NCBI GenBank assembly: GCA_022771805.1
Contig: JALELM010000002.1
Coordinates: forward strand, 62,001 to 126,000
Direction: 5' to 3'
Source of the DNA: Veillonellaceae bacterium
Lineage (GTDB): Bacteria; Bacillota; Negativicutes; Veillonellales; Negativicoccaceae
DNA: 64,000 bases
The notes beneath the pieces are model-generated. The model made no database searches and was not told the DNA's origin. It saw only the letters and a program-made list of their open reading frames with translations. Shown here in pieces: positions 42,589-52,321 of the stretch (position 1 is its first letter; the number at the start of each line of letters is the position of its first letter). Position numbers and translations under genes: made by a program.

Positions 42589-45500
42589 TTACCGCCAACG
42601 GATTTCCTCCCCCAAAGCAAGCGAATAAATCACTTTTTCCCGCACCGGGCGCCCCCAAATTCGGGTTGCGACCGCCGCGTACAAATCGAGTTGGCGGCGA
42701 TACCGGCTCAACAAAATTTCCGGCGTTGCGACGCGATCCGTCTTGTAGTCCAGAATGGTCAGACTTCCGTTCGCACGCGTAAATACACAGTCGATGACGC
42801 CCTGTAAAAAGACTTCGTCCCTAGTAGCCGTCTCCGGCAACACGTCGGCTGCCGGCAGTAACAGCCCGAACGGGCACTCGTATAGAGCCGTTTCCGCCGC
42901 CCGCAGTTCCGCCGCAATCGCCGAACCGAACCATTGATCGAGTGCTGCCGCCGGTATTAACTCCCGCTCTTCCGCCGAAAGAAGCCCCCGTAAATGAAGT
43001 TCGTCGAGCAGGCGTTCCCCGTCGCCGGGGTGACCGTCCGTACGCACGAGTTCCAAAATACGGTGCAGCAATGTGCCGTATTGTGCTCCGGTTCGTATTT
43101 CTCCGTCGCCGGACAGAAATTGCGGCGGCTCCGGCAACACCGGCGATTCCGGCTCGCCGAACGGAACGGACGGCTCGGCCGCTTCCTCCTCGGCGGTCAG
43201 TGCGCCTTTCGCCGCCAGCAGCCGCACGTACCGCATGGCTTCTTCATCCGTCTCCGCCGTCCGTGTCGGCAGCGGATAGCCCGGCGGTTGCGGGCGCAAG
43301 ACGGGCACTCGTCCGTGCGTTACCTCCGTGACCGTTACCTTTGCCGGAATGCAGGTCGCCTCTTCACCCGCATAGCGGAAGCACAGCGTCTGCACCAAAT
43401 CGTCCGGTAACGGGCATCCCGTCGGTTCGCCCGCTTCGACGGCGGCCAACTCGGGCCGATCCGCAAGCGTTGTCCGCGCGACCTCCGTCATTTCACCCCG
43501 CAGCACGCGGAAGTGTCCCTCCGCAGGCTTGCCGGAGTTCTCCGTCGGCACCTCCCAGAACGAGACCAAGTCGGGATGATCCGCCAAGGCGCTCATCACC
43601 CAGTCCAAGTACGAGCCGGCGGCCGGCCGCAGGAAACGCTGCTGCGCTTCCGCGTCAACCTCACCTGTCCCCACGAGGTACAGCTTGTCCCGCGCCCGCG
43701 TCATCGCCACATAAAGCAGGCGTTGCTCTTCCGCCAAACTCTCCCGGCGGAGAATCTCCTTGAGCACATGGTAGCGGATCGTGGGGTAGGCGATCCCCGC
43801 CGTCGCATCGTAACGATACATGCCGAGTCCTTCCCGGCGGTGCAGCAGCACCCGCTCCTGTAAATCCTGCCGATTCCAGCCCTGCTGCATATTGGCGACA
43901 AAAACGACGGGGAATTCCAGCCCCTTGCTTTTGTGAATGGTCATAATGCGGACCACATCTTCATTTTCGCCGACGACGGACGGTACCGCCAGATCTTCTT
44001 CCTGCGCCTGCAAACGCTCGAAGTAACGCAGGAAACGGGACAGACCGCCGCCCATGCTTTCATCGAAATCCCGCGCCCGCTCGTACAGCGCCGTCAGGTT
44101 CGCCTGCCGAACGGAGCCCTGCGGCAAGCCGCCCACATAGGCTCGATAGCCGCTGTCGTCATAGATGCGGCGCAGCAATGCCGCCACACTTTCCCGCCGC
44201 GCCAACATTCGCCAGGCGGCAAGTTGCACGAGGAAATCCTGCGTACGCGCACCTTGCGGTGTCCCTCGCTGCGACTCGCACCAAGCCGGCAGCGCATCGA
44301 TCAGATGCCCCTCCGTCTCCCGTTGCAGCAAGTGCAGCCTTGCCAAATCATTTTCATCCCAGCCGACTAACGGCGAACGCAAGGTCGCGGCCAATGCCAA
44401 ATCGCGGCGCGAATTGTCAATTACGGTGAGCAGTGCCAACAGCGTTCGCACTTCGGTGGCCGCAAAGTAGCCGCCCGCCTGTTCCGCGTAGACGGGAATT
44501 CCGTGCGCCCGAAGGCATTCGACCAAAACCTCGGCGCGCCCTTTGACGGAACGCAACAAAATGACGACATCCCGCCAGGCCAGCGGCCGGAAACGACCGT
44601 CCTTTTCCTGCACGAGCGCTCCCTGCGCCTTCAATGCGGAAATACGTGCCGCTAAGCATTCCGCCTGCGCCGTCAAATCATCCGGTGCCGCCGCATCCTC
44701 GTCGACATCCTCCGTCGGCACCGGTGATGTACCCGCCGGCGGCACGAGCATCACCTCGACCGCCCCGCCGACCCAATTCGCCGGCGCATCCTGCACCGTC
44801 CGTCCCGGATACAACGCTTCCGCATCACCATAACTCAAATCGGCCAACGGCGGCTGCATAATCCGACGGAAGATATGATTGACCGCCGCCAAAATATTTG
44901 CCTCGCTACGAAAATTACACGCCAAGTCAATCCGCCGCTCCGGTGCCGAAGCGGCTCGGGCATAGCGTGCATACTTCGTCAGGAAAATCGACGGGTCCGC
45001 CAAACGAAAGCGATAGATACTCTGCTTCACATCCCCGACCATGAAACGATTATCCGCACGCGAAACGAGCTGTGCGATAAGCTCCTGCACCGCATTCGTA
45101 TCCTGGTATTCATCCACCATGACTTCCGCGTACTTTGCGGCGAGTTCGCGCGCCGTTTCCGACGGCACCGGCCGCTCCGGCGTCGACTCCGGCGCCAGCA
45201 GCAGCGCCAGACAGAAATGCTCTAGGTCGGCGAAATCCAAAATCCGTTCCTGTTTTTTGTAGGCGGCAAAACGCGCTGCGTAGTCTTCCACCAGTCGAAC
45301 GAGGGATCGCACCTCGGCTGCCGTCGCCGTCAAATCCTCATGCCAGCGGGCGGGATCCGTTGCCAGCACACCCTGCAACCAGCCGTCCAGCCATTTCTTG
45401 ACATTATCCCGCACGGCCTTGGCCTGCTGCTTGACCTCATCCGCCACGCCTTCCGTCTTTTTCCGCGGCCAAACGGGAAATACCACGCTCCGCACCGCCG

Positions 45501-46293
45501 CGCCGACATCTTCCCAAGAGTTCGCGCTTGCCGCTGCCGTCAAGGCCGCCGCTTCCGCCCGCAATAACGCCGCGTGCGGCGCAAGCTCTTCATAAACTTG
45601 CAAGGCCTGCACCGCCTCATACATTTGCACCGCATATTGCGCCGCTTCCGTCTGCCAGCGCTCCCACAACGGCCGGGTGAGTTCCGCTATACTCCCCGGT
45701 TCCTCATAAGCGGTCGCCAAACTCTCCAGCCAGGCTTGCGGAAAAGGCAGACTGCGACTGTATTCATAAAGCCGCAGCACGGCCTTGCGCAGTATCCGGT
45801 CTTCATTGCGCTTGCGAAAACCGTCCGCCAACCGGTAAAAAGCCGCATCGTCGGACTCGTAGGCGGCCAACATCGCATCTTCCAGTGCCTGCTGCCGCCA
45901 AAGTGAAATTTCCGTCTCGGTTCCCTGGCGAAACCCCGCATCCAAGTCCAGCCGATAAAAATACTGCTTCAATACCTGCTGACAAAACGAGTGCACCGTC
46001 GAAATCTGCGCCGAGCCGAGCAGTGCCAACTGGCGCTCGATCCGCAGCGAAGGCTGACTTGCCTCTGCCGCAGCCAGAGCCGACCCGATGCGGGTACGCA
46101 TTTCCTGCGCGGCCGCCCGGGTAAATGTCATCACGAGCAAATCCGTAATCTCCACGGGCGCGTCCGGATCAAGCAAACGGCCGATGATCCGTTCGACAAG
46201 CACCGCCGTTTTACCCGAACCGGCCGCCGCCGACAACAGCAGGTTCTGACCGCGACTGTCAATCGCCGCCTGTTGTTCTTCCGTCCAAGCCAT
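42589..46293 (-). CDS. addA: ATP-dependent helicase/nuclease subunit A
   Basis: A 1,234-residue UvrD-family helicase fused to a RecB-type nuclease. It is half of AddAB, the Firmicute counterpart of RecBCD that resects double-strand breaks. Walker A is in LLLSAAAGSGKTAVLVERII (about residues 18-37), then LLVMTFTRAAAQEMRTRI and ISTVHSFCQQVLKQYF. Motif II is MVDEYQDTN and motif V ITIHKSKGLEFPVVFV-like (IMTIHKSKGLEFP). The C-terminal nuclease has LTILDYKTDRV. ATG at 46293 follows GGGGGTG; an alternative GTG lies 9 bases earlier. It overlaps addB by 35 bases. Confidence 0.95.
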   Translation of the reverse strand: MAWTEEQQAAIDSRGQNLLLSAAAGSGKTAVLVERIIGRLLDPDAPVEITDLLVMTFTRAAAQEMRTRIGSALAAAEASQPSLRIERQLALLGSAQISTVHSFCQQVLKQYFYRLDLDAGFRQGTETEISLWRQQALEDAMLAAYESDDAAFYRLADGFRKRNEDRILRKAVLRLYEYSRSLPFPQAWLESLATAYEEPGSIAELTRPLWERWQTEAAQYAVQMYEAVQALQVYEELAPHAALLRAEAAALTAAASANSWEDVGAAVRSVVFPVWPRKKTEGVADEVKQQAKAVRDNVKKWLDGWLQGVLATDPARWHEDLTATAAEVRSLVRLVEDYAARFAAYKKQERILDFADLEHFCLALLLAPESTPERPVPSETARELAAKYAEVMVDEYQDTNAVQELIAQLVSRADNRFMVGDVKQSIYRFRLADPSIFLTKYARYARAASAPERRIDLACNFRSEANILAAVNHIFRRIMQPPLADLSYGDAEALYPGRTVQDAPANWVGGAVEVMLVPPAGTSPVPTEDVDEDAAAPDDLTAQAECLAARISALKAQGALVQEKDGRFRPLAWRDVVILLRSVKGRAEVLVECLRAHGIPVYAEQAGGYFAATEVRTLLALLTVIDNSRRDLALAATLRSPLVGWDENDLARLHLLQRETEGHLIDALPAWCESQRGTPQGARTQDFLVQLAAWRMLARRESVAALLRRIYDDSGYRAYVGGLPQGSVRQANLTALYERARDFDESMGGGLSRFLRYFERLQAQEEDLAVPSVVGENEDVVRIMTIHKSKGLEFPVVFVANMQQGWNRQDLQERVLLHRREGLGMYRYDATAGIAYPTIRYHVLKEILRRESLAEEQRLLYVAMTRARDKLYLVGTGEVDAEAQQRFLRPAAGSYLDWVMSALADHPDLVSFWEVPTENSGKPAEGHFRVLRGEMTEVARTTLADRPELAAVEAGEPTGCPLPDDLVQTLCFRYAGEEATCIPAKVTVTEVTHGRVPVLRPQPPGYPLPTRTAETDEEAMRYVRLLAAKGALTAEEEAAEPSVPFGEPESPVLPEPPQFLSGDGEIRTGAQYGTLLHRILELVRTDGHPGDGERLLDELHLRGLLSAEERELIPAAALDQWFGSAIAAELRAAETALYECPFGLLLPAADVLPETATRDEVFLQGVIDCVFTRANGSLTILDYKTDRVATPEILLSRYRRQLDLYAAVATRIWGRPVREKVIYSLALGEEIRWR

Positions 46294-49200
46294 TGTCCGC
46301 ACCCCCTTTCACCGCCGCCCGGATCCGCGCCAACGCATCTTCTTCCGGCAGCGGCGGAATCTCCTCGTACACATTGCCCGGCAACTGCGGATCGAATCCG
46401 CAAAGCGACCGGTAGCCGCAGTAACGGCAGGGAGACTCCCCTTTTTGCCGAACCGGGGTAACGCTCACCCGTCCGCGGAGAATTTCCGCTCCGAACTGCG
46501 GCAACAGCAGCGCAACGTAACGGACGATGTCGCGCATCACGTCCGCCGTCTCGACCGGCGCATCTTTACGAAACGTCCCGTCCTTTTTCAGCTCAATCGG
46601 CAGGAACGACCATTCCGTTGCGAACTCGCTGTCAATTTTCGTCAACACTTCCCGCTCCGCCAGGAAGTAGCCGCCGGCCCGCAATTGTTTATGAATCAAC
46701 TTCCGTAATTCTTCGGTCGACTCCGGCGGTGCGGGCAGATCCTGCCGTTCATCCCGGATATAGATATACATAATTCCCGCCGGTCTGGCGGCGTTGCCCC
46801 GGCTCAGGACCGCATACAGATACGTTGCCAATTGCAAACGCAACCCGTAGTAAATATCCGCCAACGACAACTTCACATTGCCCGTTTTGTAATCGACGAC
46901 AAGGTAGTAATCCCGTCCCGTTTCCGGATCCCGATACACATCCAGGCGATCCAGCGTACCGCGCAGATCGAAATCGACCCCGTCGACTTCCCCGGCCGCC
47001 AGGCGAAAACGGCTTTCGAGTTCCTCCGTGCGGAATTCGCCCCGCGCCGACCATTCCGCCAACCGTTGCACGGTTTTGGCAAAAGTGCGATCCAATTGGT
47101 AGCGAATAAAACCGAAATACGCATTCGTGCCGAAAATGTCATTGTGCAGCCGCGGTGCGATTTCATCCGAAATCTCCCGACTGCGCTCGGCAATTTCCGC
47201 CGTGTCGGCATCCCGCCATTGCCGGCCGGAAGCCAATAACTCCTCGCCGAAACGTTGCAAGCCCGCATGCAGGTAGACCCCGAAATCCGCCAGATTGAGT
47301 CCGTGCTCCTGCGACTCTTCCAATTGCAAACCGTAGCGAGCGAAGAAACGGAACGGGCATTGCCGATACGTTTCAAAAGCGGAAACCGAGCCGCGAAAAC
47401 GATTGTCCGGTGCATACAGTGCATGCCCGACTTCCGGTGCCAACGTGACGGTGTCATTCCGATAGAACAGCCCGCGCGTCCAGCGCAGCGCCGCTTCCCG
47501 GTACGGCGTAGTCAACGCCCAGTCGTACAACGCATACCAGAGCGGATCCGCCGTTTCTTCGGCCAACGCCGCCGGCAACTGCAGCAGACTCTGTCGCGGC
47601 CGCACCCAATCGTCGCCGACCGTCGCGGCGGCCGCCGGCTGCGGCAGGGACAGCGCCTTTCGTTCCCACAGGCGGCGCAACGCAAACGCCGGCTCCAATG
47701 CTTCGCCCGTTTCGCCGCCGAGCGCATAAGAGATATACAGACGCTCCCGCGCCCGCGTCCAAGCCAGGTAGAGCCACTGCCGTTCGCGGAAATTGCGCTG
47801 CATGCTGTTCGGCCCGAGATCCACCGCCAGCCGAAGCAACTCGGTGCGCTCCCGATCCGTCCACAAGCCCTCCGCCTGTGCATGCAGGGGAAATACCCCC
47901 TCATTCTGACCGAGGATGAATACCGCTCGCGCTTCATTGTGGAAACCGCGATCAATCGTCGTAATCGTTACGTGGTCGAGTGTCGGCGGGATCAGACTGT
48001 AGCATAATTCCTGCCACATATCTCGCCATACCTGCAGGAATTCCTCAACCGACCAGACTTCTTCCCCCGCCACATACACCCATTCGTCCAACAGTGTCAG
48101 CAGGCGCCGATACACCTGAATCCGAGCACGATACAGATCCGCATCCTCCGCCGGCAACGGAGCGGCTGCCGTCGCTTCCGGCGGCAATGCCGCCAGGCAT
48201 CGGTACATCGCCGTCGCGCGCGTGCGAACGGTCTGTTTGGCGCGAAAGGCCTCCGTCAACGGCTTCAGCCAATCGAGCAGAAAGCGCCGCACGCCGTCCA
48301 CCCGTTCCCAAAGCGCCTGCTCGGCTTCGGTCGGTTCTTCATTGTCCGTCAAATTGCGCCGTTCCCGATGCTCCCAACGTTCTTTTCGCGTCCAATCCGC
48401 CGGCCGAATACCATAGCGGCGGCAATACATTTCCGTTTCTTCCACCGCTGCCCGCGCCAACGGCAACAGCCCCGTCTTCAGCAGCCGCAGCACCAGATCC
48501 GTCTGCCAGCCCCGCGCCGTAATCTGTACCGCGCAATCCAAAAGAACCGCCAGCGCATCATGCCGCATCGCTTGCCGGCTGTCCGTGAAATACGGCACCT
48601 CGTATTGTTCGCAAGCGCGCACGAGACGATCCGTGTAAGCGGAATGCGTGCGCAACAGAACGGCGATGTCTCGATAGCGGTACCCTTCTTCGCGGACGAG
48701 CCGACAAATCTCCCGCAACACGGCCGTTACTTCTTCAGCGGGGCTATGCGCTTCCGTCACTCGGATGCCGGCCGGCGCCGTGCTGTTCTGCGTACGGCGA
48801 AATGCCGCTCCCGCCCAGCCCGCAAGCCCGGATTCCGACGCAAAGCGAGGCTCCTCCGTCAATGCGATTTCCCGCAGCCCGGAAAACGCCGCGCGCATCG
48901 CTTCATACGCCTGCCACTGGCGATGGTAAACGGAAGTCTCATTCGCCGCCGTTTGCGGTGCGGCGGGTAAGGTCAACGTGATCGTTCCCCGCGCGGCTCG
49001 CCGCAGCACGGCCGTAATAATCTCCCGATCCCGCGGCGCAAATCCGGGGAACCCGTCCACCCACACCGCGGCACTCGCCAACCAAGGCGACGCGTCGATC
49101 GCCGCAAGCAGGGCATCCGTCCGCTCTTCATTCGCCGGAAAGTGTAAGGCAAGATATGCTTCGTACGCCTCTTTTACCGTTGCCGTATCACGCAATTTCG

Positions 49201-49657
49201 CCGCTAAAACGGAGTCCGTCTGCGCGGCGGCTCGACGTAAGTCCTCCGGCGTTACCCGATACTGCGACAGCGCTTGCAGCTCTCCGGCCAGCACCGTTGA
49301 AAAGTGCGGCTGGCGCTGCGCCCGCTGAAAAATGGTCAACTGCTCCCTCTCCCGCTGCAACACATGCCGCAAAACGATTTCCTTGCCCAATTTCGAGAGT
49401 CCGCAGGCCTGTGTTTCTCCCTGCTCCTGAAACAGTCGGTATCCCAGGCGCGCAAAACCGAGCACAACCACATTGGCGAAACCGCCGCCGCAATACCGTG
49501 CCAATTCCCGCTCCGTCGTATAGGATGCCTGATCCGGCACAATCAGCACGCAGGGACGCGCCGGATTTTCCCGCAGCGCCGCCGCGATAGCGGCGAAACA
49601 ATGCCGCGTCTTGCCGCTGCCGGCCGCTCCCCGTACCAATTCGATTGCCGTCACCAT
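46259..49657 (-). CDS. addB: ATP-dependent helicase/nuclease subunit B
   Basis: A 1,132-residue partner of AddA with a helicase-like N-terminal half (Walker A RGAAGSGKTRHCFAAIAAAL) and a C-terminal nuclease (YYLVVDYKTGNVKLSLADIY). An iron-sulfur staple is formed by one cysteine in FETYRQCPFRFF and three in SPCRYCGYRSLCGFD, as in B. subtilis AddB. The length is normal. First gene of the unit; a TATAAT box (minus strand, 49685-49690) lies upstream, with GGAGTGAGG as ribosome site. Confidence 0.95.
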   Translation of the reverse strand: MVTAIELVRGAAGSGKTRHCFAAIAAALRENPARPCVLIVPDQASYTTERELARYCGGGFANVVVLGFARLGYRLFQEQGETQACGLSKLGKEIVLRHVLQREREQLTIFQRAQRQPHFSTVLAGELQALSQYRVTPEDLRRAAAQTDSVLAAKLRDTATVKEAYEAYLALHFPANEERTDALLAAIDASPWLASAAVWVDGFPGFAPRDREIITAVLRRAARGTITLTLPAAPQTAANETSVYHRQWQAYEAMRAAFSGLREIALTEEPRFASESGLAGWAGAAFRRTQNSTAPAGIRVTEAHSPAEEVTAVLREICRLVREEGYRYRDIAVLLRTHSAYTDRLVRACEQYEVPYFTDSRQAMRHDALAVLLDCAVQITARGWQTDLVLRLLKTGLLPLARAAVEETEMYCRRYGIRPADWTRKERWEHRERRNLTDNEEPTEAEQALWERVDGVRRFLLDWLKPLTEAFRAKQTVRTRATAMYRCLAALPPEATAAAPLPAEDADLYRARIQVYRRLLTLLDEWVYVAGEEVWSVEEFLQVWRDMWQELCYSLIPPTLDHVTITTIDRGFHNEARAVFILGQNEGVFPLHAQAEGLWTDRERTELLRLAVDLGPNSMQRNFRERQWLYLAWTRARERLYISYALGGETGEALEPAFALRRLWERKALSLPQPAAAATVGDDWVRPRQSLLQLPAALAEETADPLWYALYDWALTTPYREAALRWTRGLFYRNDTVTLAPEVGHALYAPDNRFRGSVSAFETYRQCPFRFFARYGLQLEESQEHGLNLADFGVYLHAGLQRFGEELLASGRQWRDADTAEIAERSREISDEIAPRLHNDIFGTNAYFGFIRYQLDRTFAKTVQRLAEWSARGEFRTEELESRFRLAAGEVDGVDFDLRGTLDRLDVYRDPETGRDYYLVVDYKTGNVKLSLADIYYGLRLQLATYLYAVLSRGNAARPAGIMYIYIRDERQDLPAPPESTEELRKLIHKQLRAGGYFLAEREVLTKIDSEFATEWSFLPIELKKDGTFRKDAPVETADVMRDIVRYVALLLPQFGAEILRGRVSVTPVRQKGESPCRYCGYRSLCGFDPQLPGNVYEEIPPLPEEDALARIRAAVKGGADNGLDGRTTGGD

Positions 49658-49715
49658 GCCCTCACTCCTTTCCCTATGGCTACTATTATAGCAAACCGGC
49701 CGACCGCCGCAGGCA

Positions 49716-49739
49716 CAAAAAAAGGGCGCAACGCCCTTT
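49716..49739 (-). terminator. Terminator of the amino-acid ABC operon
   Basis: Minus strand AAAGGGCG, TTG loop, CGCCCTTT and T run, beginning directly at the ATPase stop codon. Confidence 0.9.
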
Positions 49740-49740
49740 T

Positions 49741-50493
49741 TTACAGACGATCCAGCATGGAGGTAAGGAACGCCTGCGTCCGCGGATTCTGCGGCGCACC
49801 GAATACCTGCTCCGGTGTCCCTTCCTCTTCCACTTTCCCGTCAACCATGAACAGTACATGATCGGCAACGGATTTGGCAAACGCCATCTCGTGTGTCACG
49901 AGAATCATCGTCATATGCTCTTCCGCCAGGCGCCGGATCGTTTTCAGCACTTCACCCGTCAGCTCCGGATCCAAGGCCGAGGTCGGCTCGTCGAACAGCA
50001 TGATCTCCGGCTGCATCGCCAGCGCGCGGGCAATCGCCACCCGCTGCTTCTGACCGCCGGACAAATTGCTCGGATACACGTCTTTCTTCGCCGCCAGACC
50101 GACCCGCTCCAGCTGTGCTTCCGCCAACGGCAAAATATCCGCCTCGTTCATCCCGCGAACGACTTTCGGCGCAATCATGATATTCTCCAAGACGGTCATG
50201 TGCGGAAACAGATTGAATTGCTGAAACACCATCCCCATCTGGCCGCAGACAGCTCGAATCTGCGCCGGCGGCGCATACACACCGTCCTCGACCAACGTCT
50301 CGCCGCGAACGCGGATACTTCCCGTATCAATGGTTTCCAAATGACACAAACAGCGCAAAAACGTACTCTTGCCGCTGCCGGACGGCCCGATAATCGCCGT
50401 CACACCGCCCTGCTCGCGCAACAGCGAGCAACCGCGCAACACTTCGGTAGCGCCGAAGCGTTTGTGAATATCCCGCATTTCAATAAACGCCAT
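49741..50493 (-). CDS. Polar amino acid ABC importer ATPase (GlnQ-like)
   Basis: A 250-residue ATPase: Walker A IIGPSGSGKSTFLRCLCHLE, Q-loop GMVFQQFNLFPHMTVLENIM (the FNLFPH sequence is typical of amino acid importers), signature LSGGQKQRVAIARALAMQPE, Walker B MLFDEPTSALDPE, H-loop VTHEMAFAK. Third gene of an operon with binding protein and permease. Confidence 0.93.
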   Translation of the reverse strand: MAFIEMRDIHKRFGATEVLRGCSLLREQGGVTAIIGPSGSGKSTFLRCLCHLETIDTGSIRVRGETLVEDGVYAPPAQIRAVCGQMGMVFQQFNLFPHMTVLENIMIAPKVVRGMNEADILPLAEAQLERVGLAAKKDVYPSNLSGGQKQRVAIARALAMQPEIMLFDEPTSALDPELTGEVLKTIRRLAEEHMTMILVTHEMAFAKSVADHVLFMVDGKVEEEGTPEQVFGAPQNPRTQAFLTSMLDRL

Positions 50494-50502
50494 GGCAGCC
50501 TC

Positions 50503-51165
50503 CTAATCTTCATACACGGCATAATGCTTTTCCAGCCGCAGCAAAATTTTCGTTAAAATAAATGTCCAGAACAGGTAAATGAGCCCCGCGACAAAGAACG
50601 CAGTCGTGTCGAAATCGCGTTGTACCACCGAGCGAGTCATCCGCATGAGATCATCCATCGCCAGCACGTACACCAGCGAGGTATCCTTCAGCAGCGTAAT
50701 CGTCTCGTTTCCCACCGGTGCCAACACGCGCTTGACCACCTGCGGCAACACAATGTAGCGCATCGTTTGTGCATAACTGAAGCCGAGTACCTTGGCGCCC
50801 TCATATTGACCGCGACTGATATTCTGAATACCCCCGCGGAAAATCTCCGCAAAATAGGCGGCGTAGTTTGCGACAAATGCGATCAGCGCCGCACTGAAAT
50901 CACCGAACTGGACCTGTACTCCCGGCAGCAGCGGCAACCCGTAGTAAATAAACAGGATCTGCAACATCAGCGGTGTACCGCGCATAATGTAAATATACGT
51001 TGCGACAAGATCGCGTAAAACCCGCCACGAGCTCAATCGAAAAATCGCCAACAGAACGCCCAACGGCAACGACAGCACCAGCGTCAGGAAGAAAATCCCG
51101 CCGGTTACTTCCAAGCCGCTCAGCAAGGTCGGTAGAATTGAAACGATATACTCCCACATAGCCAT
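50503..51165 (-). CDS. Polar amino acid ABC importer permease (HisM/GlnP-like)
   Basis: A 220-residue permease of about five helices. It starts with the typical LLSGLEVTGGIFFLTLVLSL and contains YIYIMRGTPLMLQILFIYYG, YAAYFAEIFRGGIQNISRGQ and the EAA-type loop YEGAKVLGFSYAQTMRYIVL. A normal-length homodimeric permease for small amino acids. Confidence 0.93.
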   Translation of the reverse strand: MAMWEYIVSILPTLLSGLEVTGGIFFLTLVLSLPLGVLLAIFRLSSWRVLRDLVATYIYIMRGTPLMLQILFIYYGLPLLPGVQVQFGDFSAALIAFVANYAAYFAEIFRGGIQNISRGQYEGAKVLGFSYAQTMRYIVLPQVVKRVLAPVGNETITLLKDTSLVYVLAMDDLMRMTRSVVQRDFDTTAFFVAGLIYLFWTFILTKILLRLEKHYAVYED

Positions 51166-51211
51166 CCTTCTTTCATAAAGAACAGCCGGCAGAGCCGGCC
51201 GTTCTCCGGAA

Positions 51212-52009
51212 TTATTTCATTACGTTCACGCCGAACCATTTCTGCGAAATCTGTTCGCCCGTGCCGTCTTTTTTCACATCTTCAATCGCTTTATTCAGCG
51301 CATCTTGTAAGGCCGTATCTTCCTTACGCATACCTACGCCGTATTCTTCCGTTGCCAATACGCTGGGCAGTTCACGGAATACGCCCGGCTTCTTCGTCAT
51401 GTAGTAACGCCCGACCACGCCGTCGACCAGCACCGCATCCACACGACCGATTTCCAAATCCAGCAGCGCATCCGTATATACACCGTACAACTTCAGTTCC
51501 TTAAAGGATTTCTGCAAGTCCGGCATTTTCTCCAGCGCATCGACACCCGTACCGCCTTCCTGCGTTGCGACCACTTTACCGGTCAGCGCGTCCAGATCCC
51601 GAATATCCTCCCGCGAATCCAGAACGACGACAATCTGATCGTTTTGCATGTACGGCTCCGTGAAGGCAATCTTTTCTTTTCGTGCCGGGGTGATCGTCAG
51701 CCCGTTCCACAGCAAATCCACACGCTTCGAAGCCAACTCCGCTTCTTTGCTGGCCCAATCGATCGGCTTGAATTCCATTTCGATCCCCGTACGCTTGCCG
51801 ATCTCTTTTGCCAATTCGATATCAAAACCCGTCAGCTGTCCGGCTTCATCGCGGAACCCCATCGGCGGGAAGTTGTCATCCAGCCCGACGACTACCTTCG
51901 TCGGTAATTGTGCCGCCGGTGCCTCTTTTTTCTCTTCACCGCACCCGGCCAATACGCCGACTACACCCAAACCGATCATTGCCGTTACCATTACTTTTTT
52001 CCAGTTCAT
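51212..52009 (-). CDS. Polar amino acid ABC importer binding lipoprotein
   Basis: A 265-residue SBP family 3 protein with a lipobox (VLAGC, Cys at about 23). Mature motifs are VVVGLDDNFPPMGFRDEAGQ, GFDIELAKEIGKRTGIEMEF and DLLWNGLTITPARKEKIAFT, the last being the family signature. Captures an amino acid (a glutamine, cystine or arginine-type ligand cannot be separated by eye). First gene of the operon; its promoter faces away from the secreted-protein gene at 52322. Confidence 0.92.
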   Translation of the reverse strand: MNWKKVMVTAMIGLGVVGVLAGCGEEKKEAPAAQLPTKVVVGLDDNFPPMGFRDEAGQLTGFDIELAKEIGKRTGIEMEFKPIDWASKEAELASKRVDLLWNGLTITPARKEKIAFTEPYMQNDQIVVVLDSREDIRDLDALTGKVVATQEGGTGVDALEKMPDLQKSFKELKLYGVYTDALLDLEIGRVDAVLVDGVVGRYYMTKKPGVFRELPSVLATEEYGVGMRKEDTALQDALNKAIEDVKKDGTGEQISQKWFGVNVMK

Positions 52010-52168
52010 TGTGCATCCCTCCTGTGGACTATTTTTCCTTTACGTCGAATTGTCTTTGTTCTTCTTTGCGGCCGGAGCGGGAATGACTGTATATCTCCCG
52101 TCTCGCGTTGCCGCCTGTATGTCGATCCTGCATCCGACCACCGTCCTTTTCTGTTGATGTTACCTAGT

Positions 52169-52201
52169 ATGATACTTTACTTTGGTAAAAAAGTAAAGAG
52201 A
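52169..52201 (-). promoter_or_regulatory. Promoter of amino-acid ABC operon with shared 14-base motif
   Basis: Minus strand -35 TTTACT (52192-52197), a 17-bp spacer and TATCAT (52169-52174). The -35 lies in TCTCTTTACTTTTT (52188-52201), which is found identically in the divergent promoter. CTTTAC and GTAAAG also form an inverted repeat across the spacer. Confidence 0.55.
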
Positions 52202-52246
52202 TAAAATGAAAAAATCTTCTGTTTCGGCAAAAACTTTTTCAATACT

Positions 52247-52279
52247 TCTCTTTACTTTTTGATAGGCCCTATATATACT
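52247..52279 (+). promoter_or_regulatory. Promoter of the secreted-protein gene with shared 14-base motif
   Basis: TTTACT (52251-52256), a 17-bp spacer and TATACT (52274-52279); TCTCTTTACTTTTT spans 52247-52260. Confidence 0.6.
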
Positions 52280-52321
52280 GTATTCAGCACATAATTATTT
52301 CTTTTTTGTTAAGGAGGCCTT

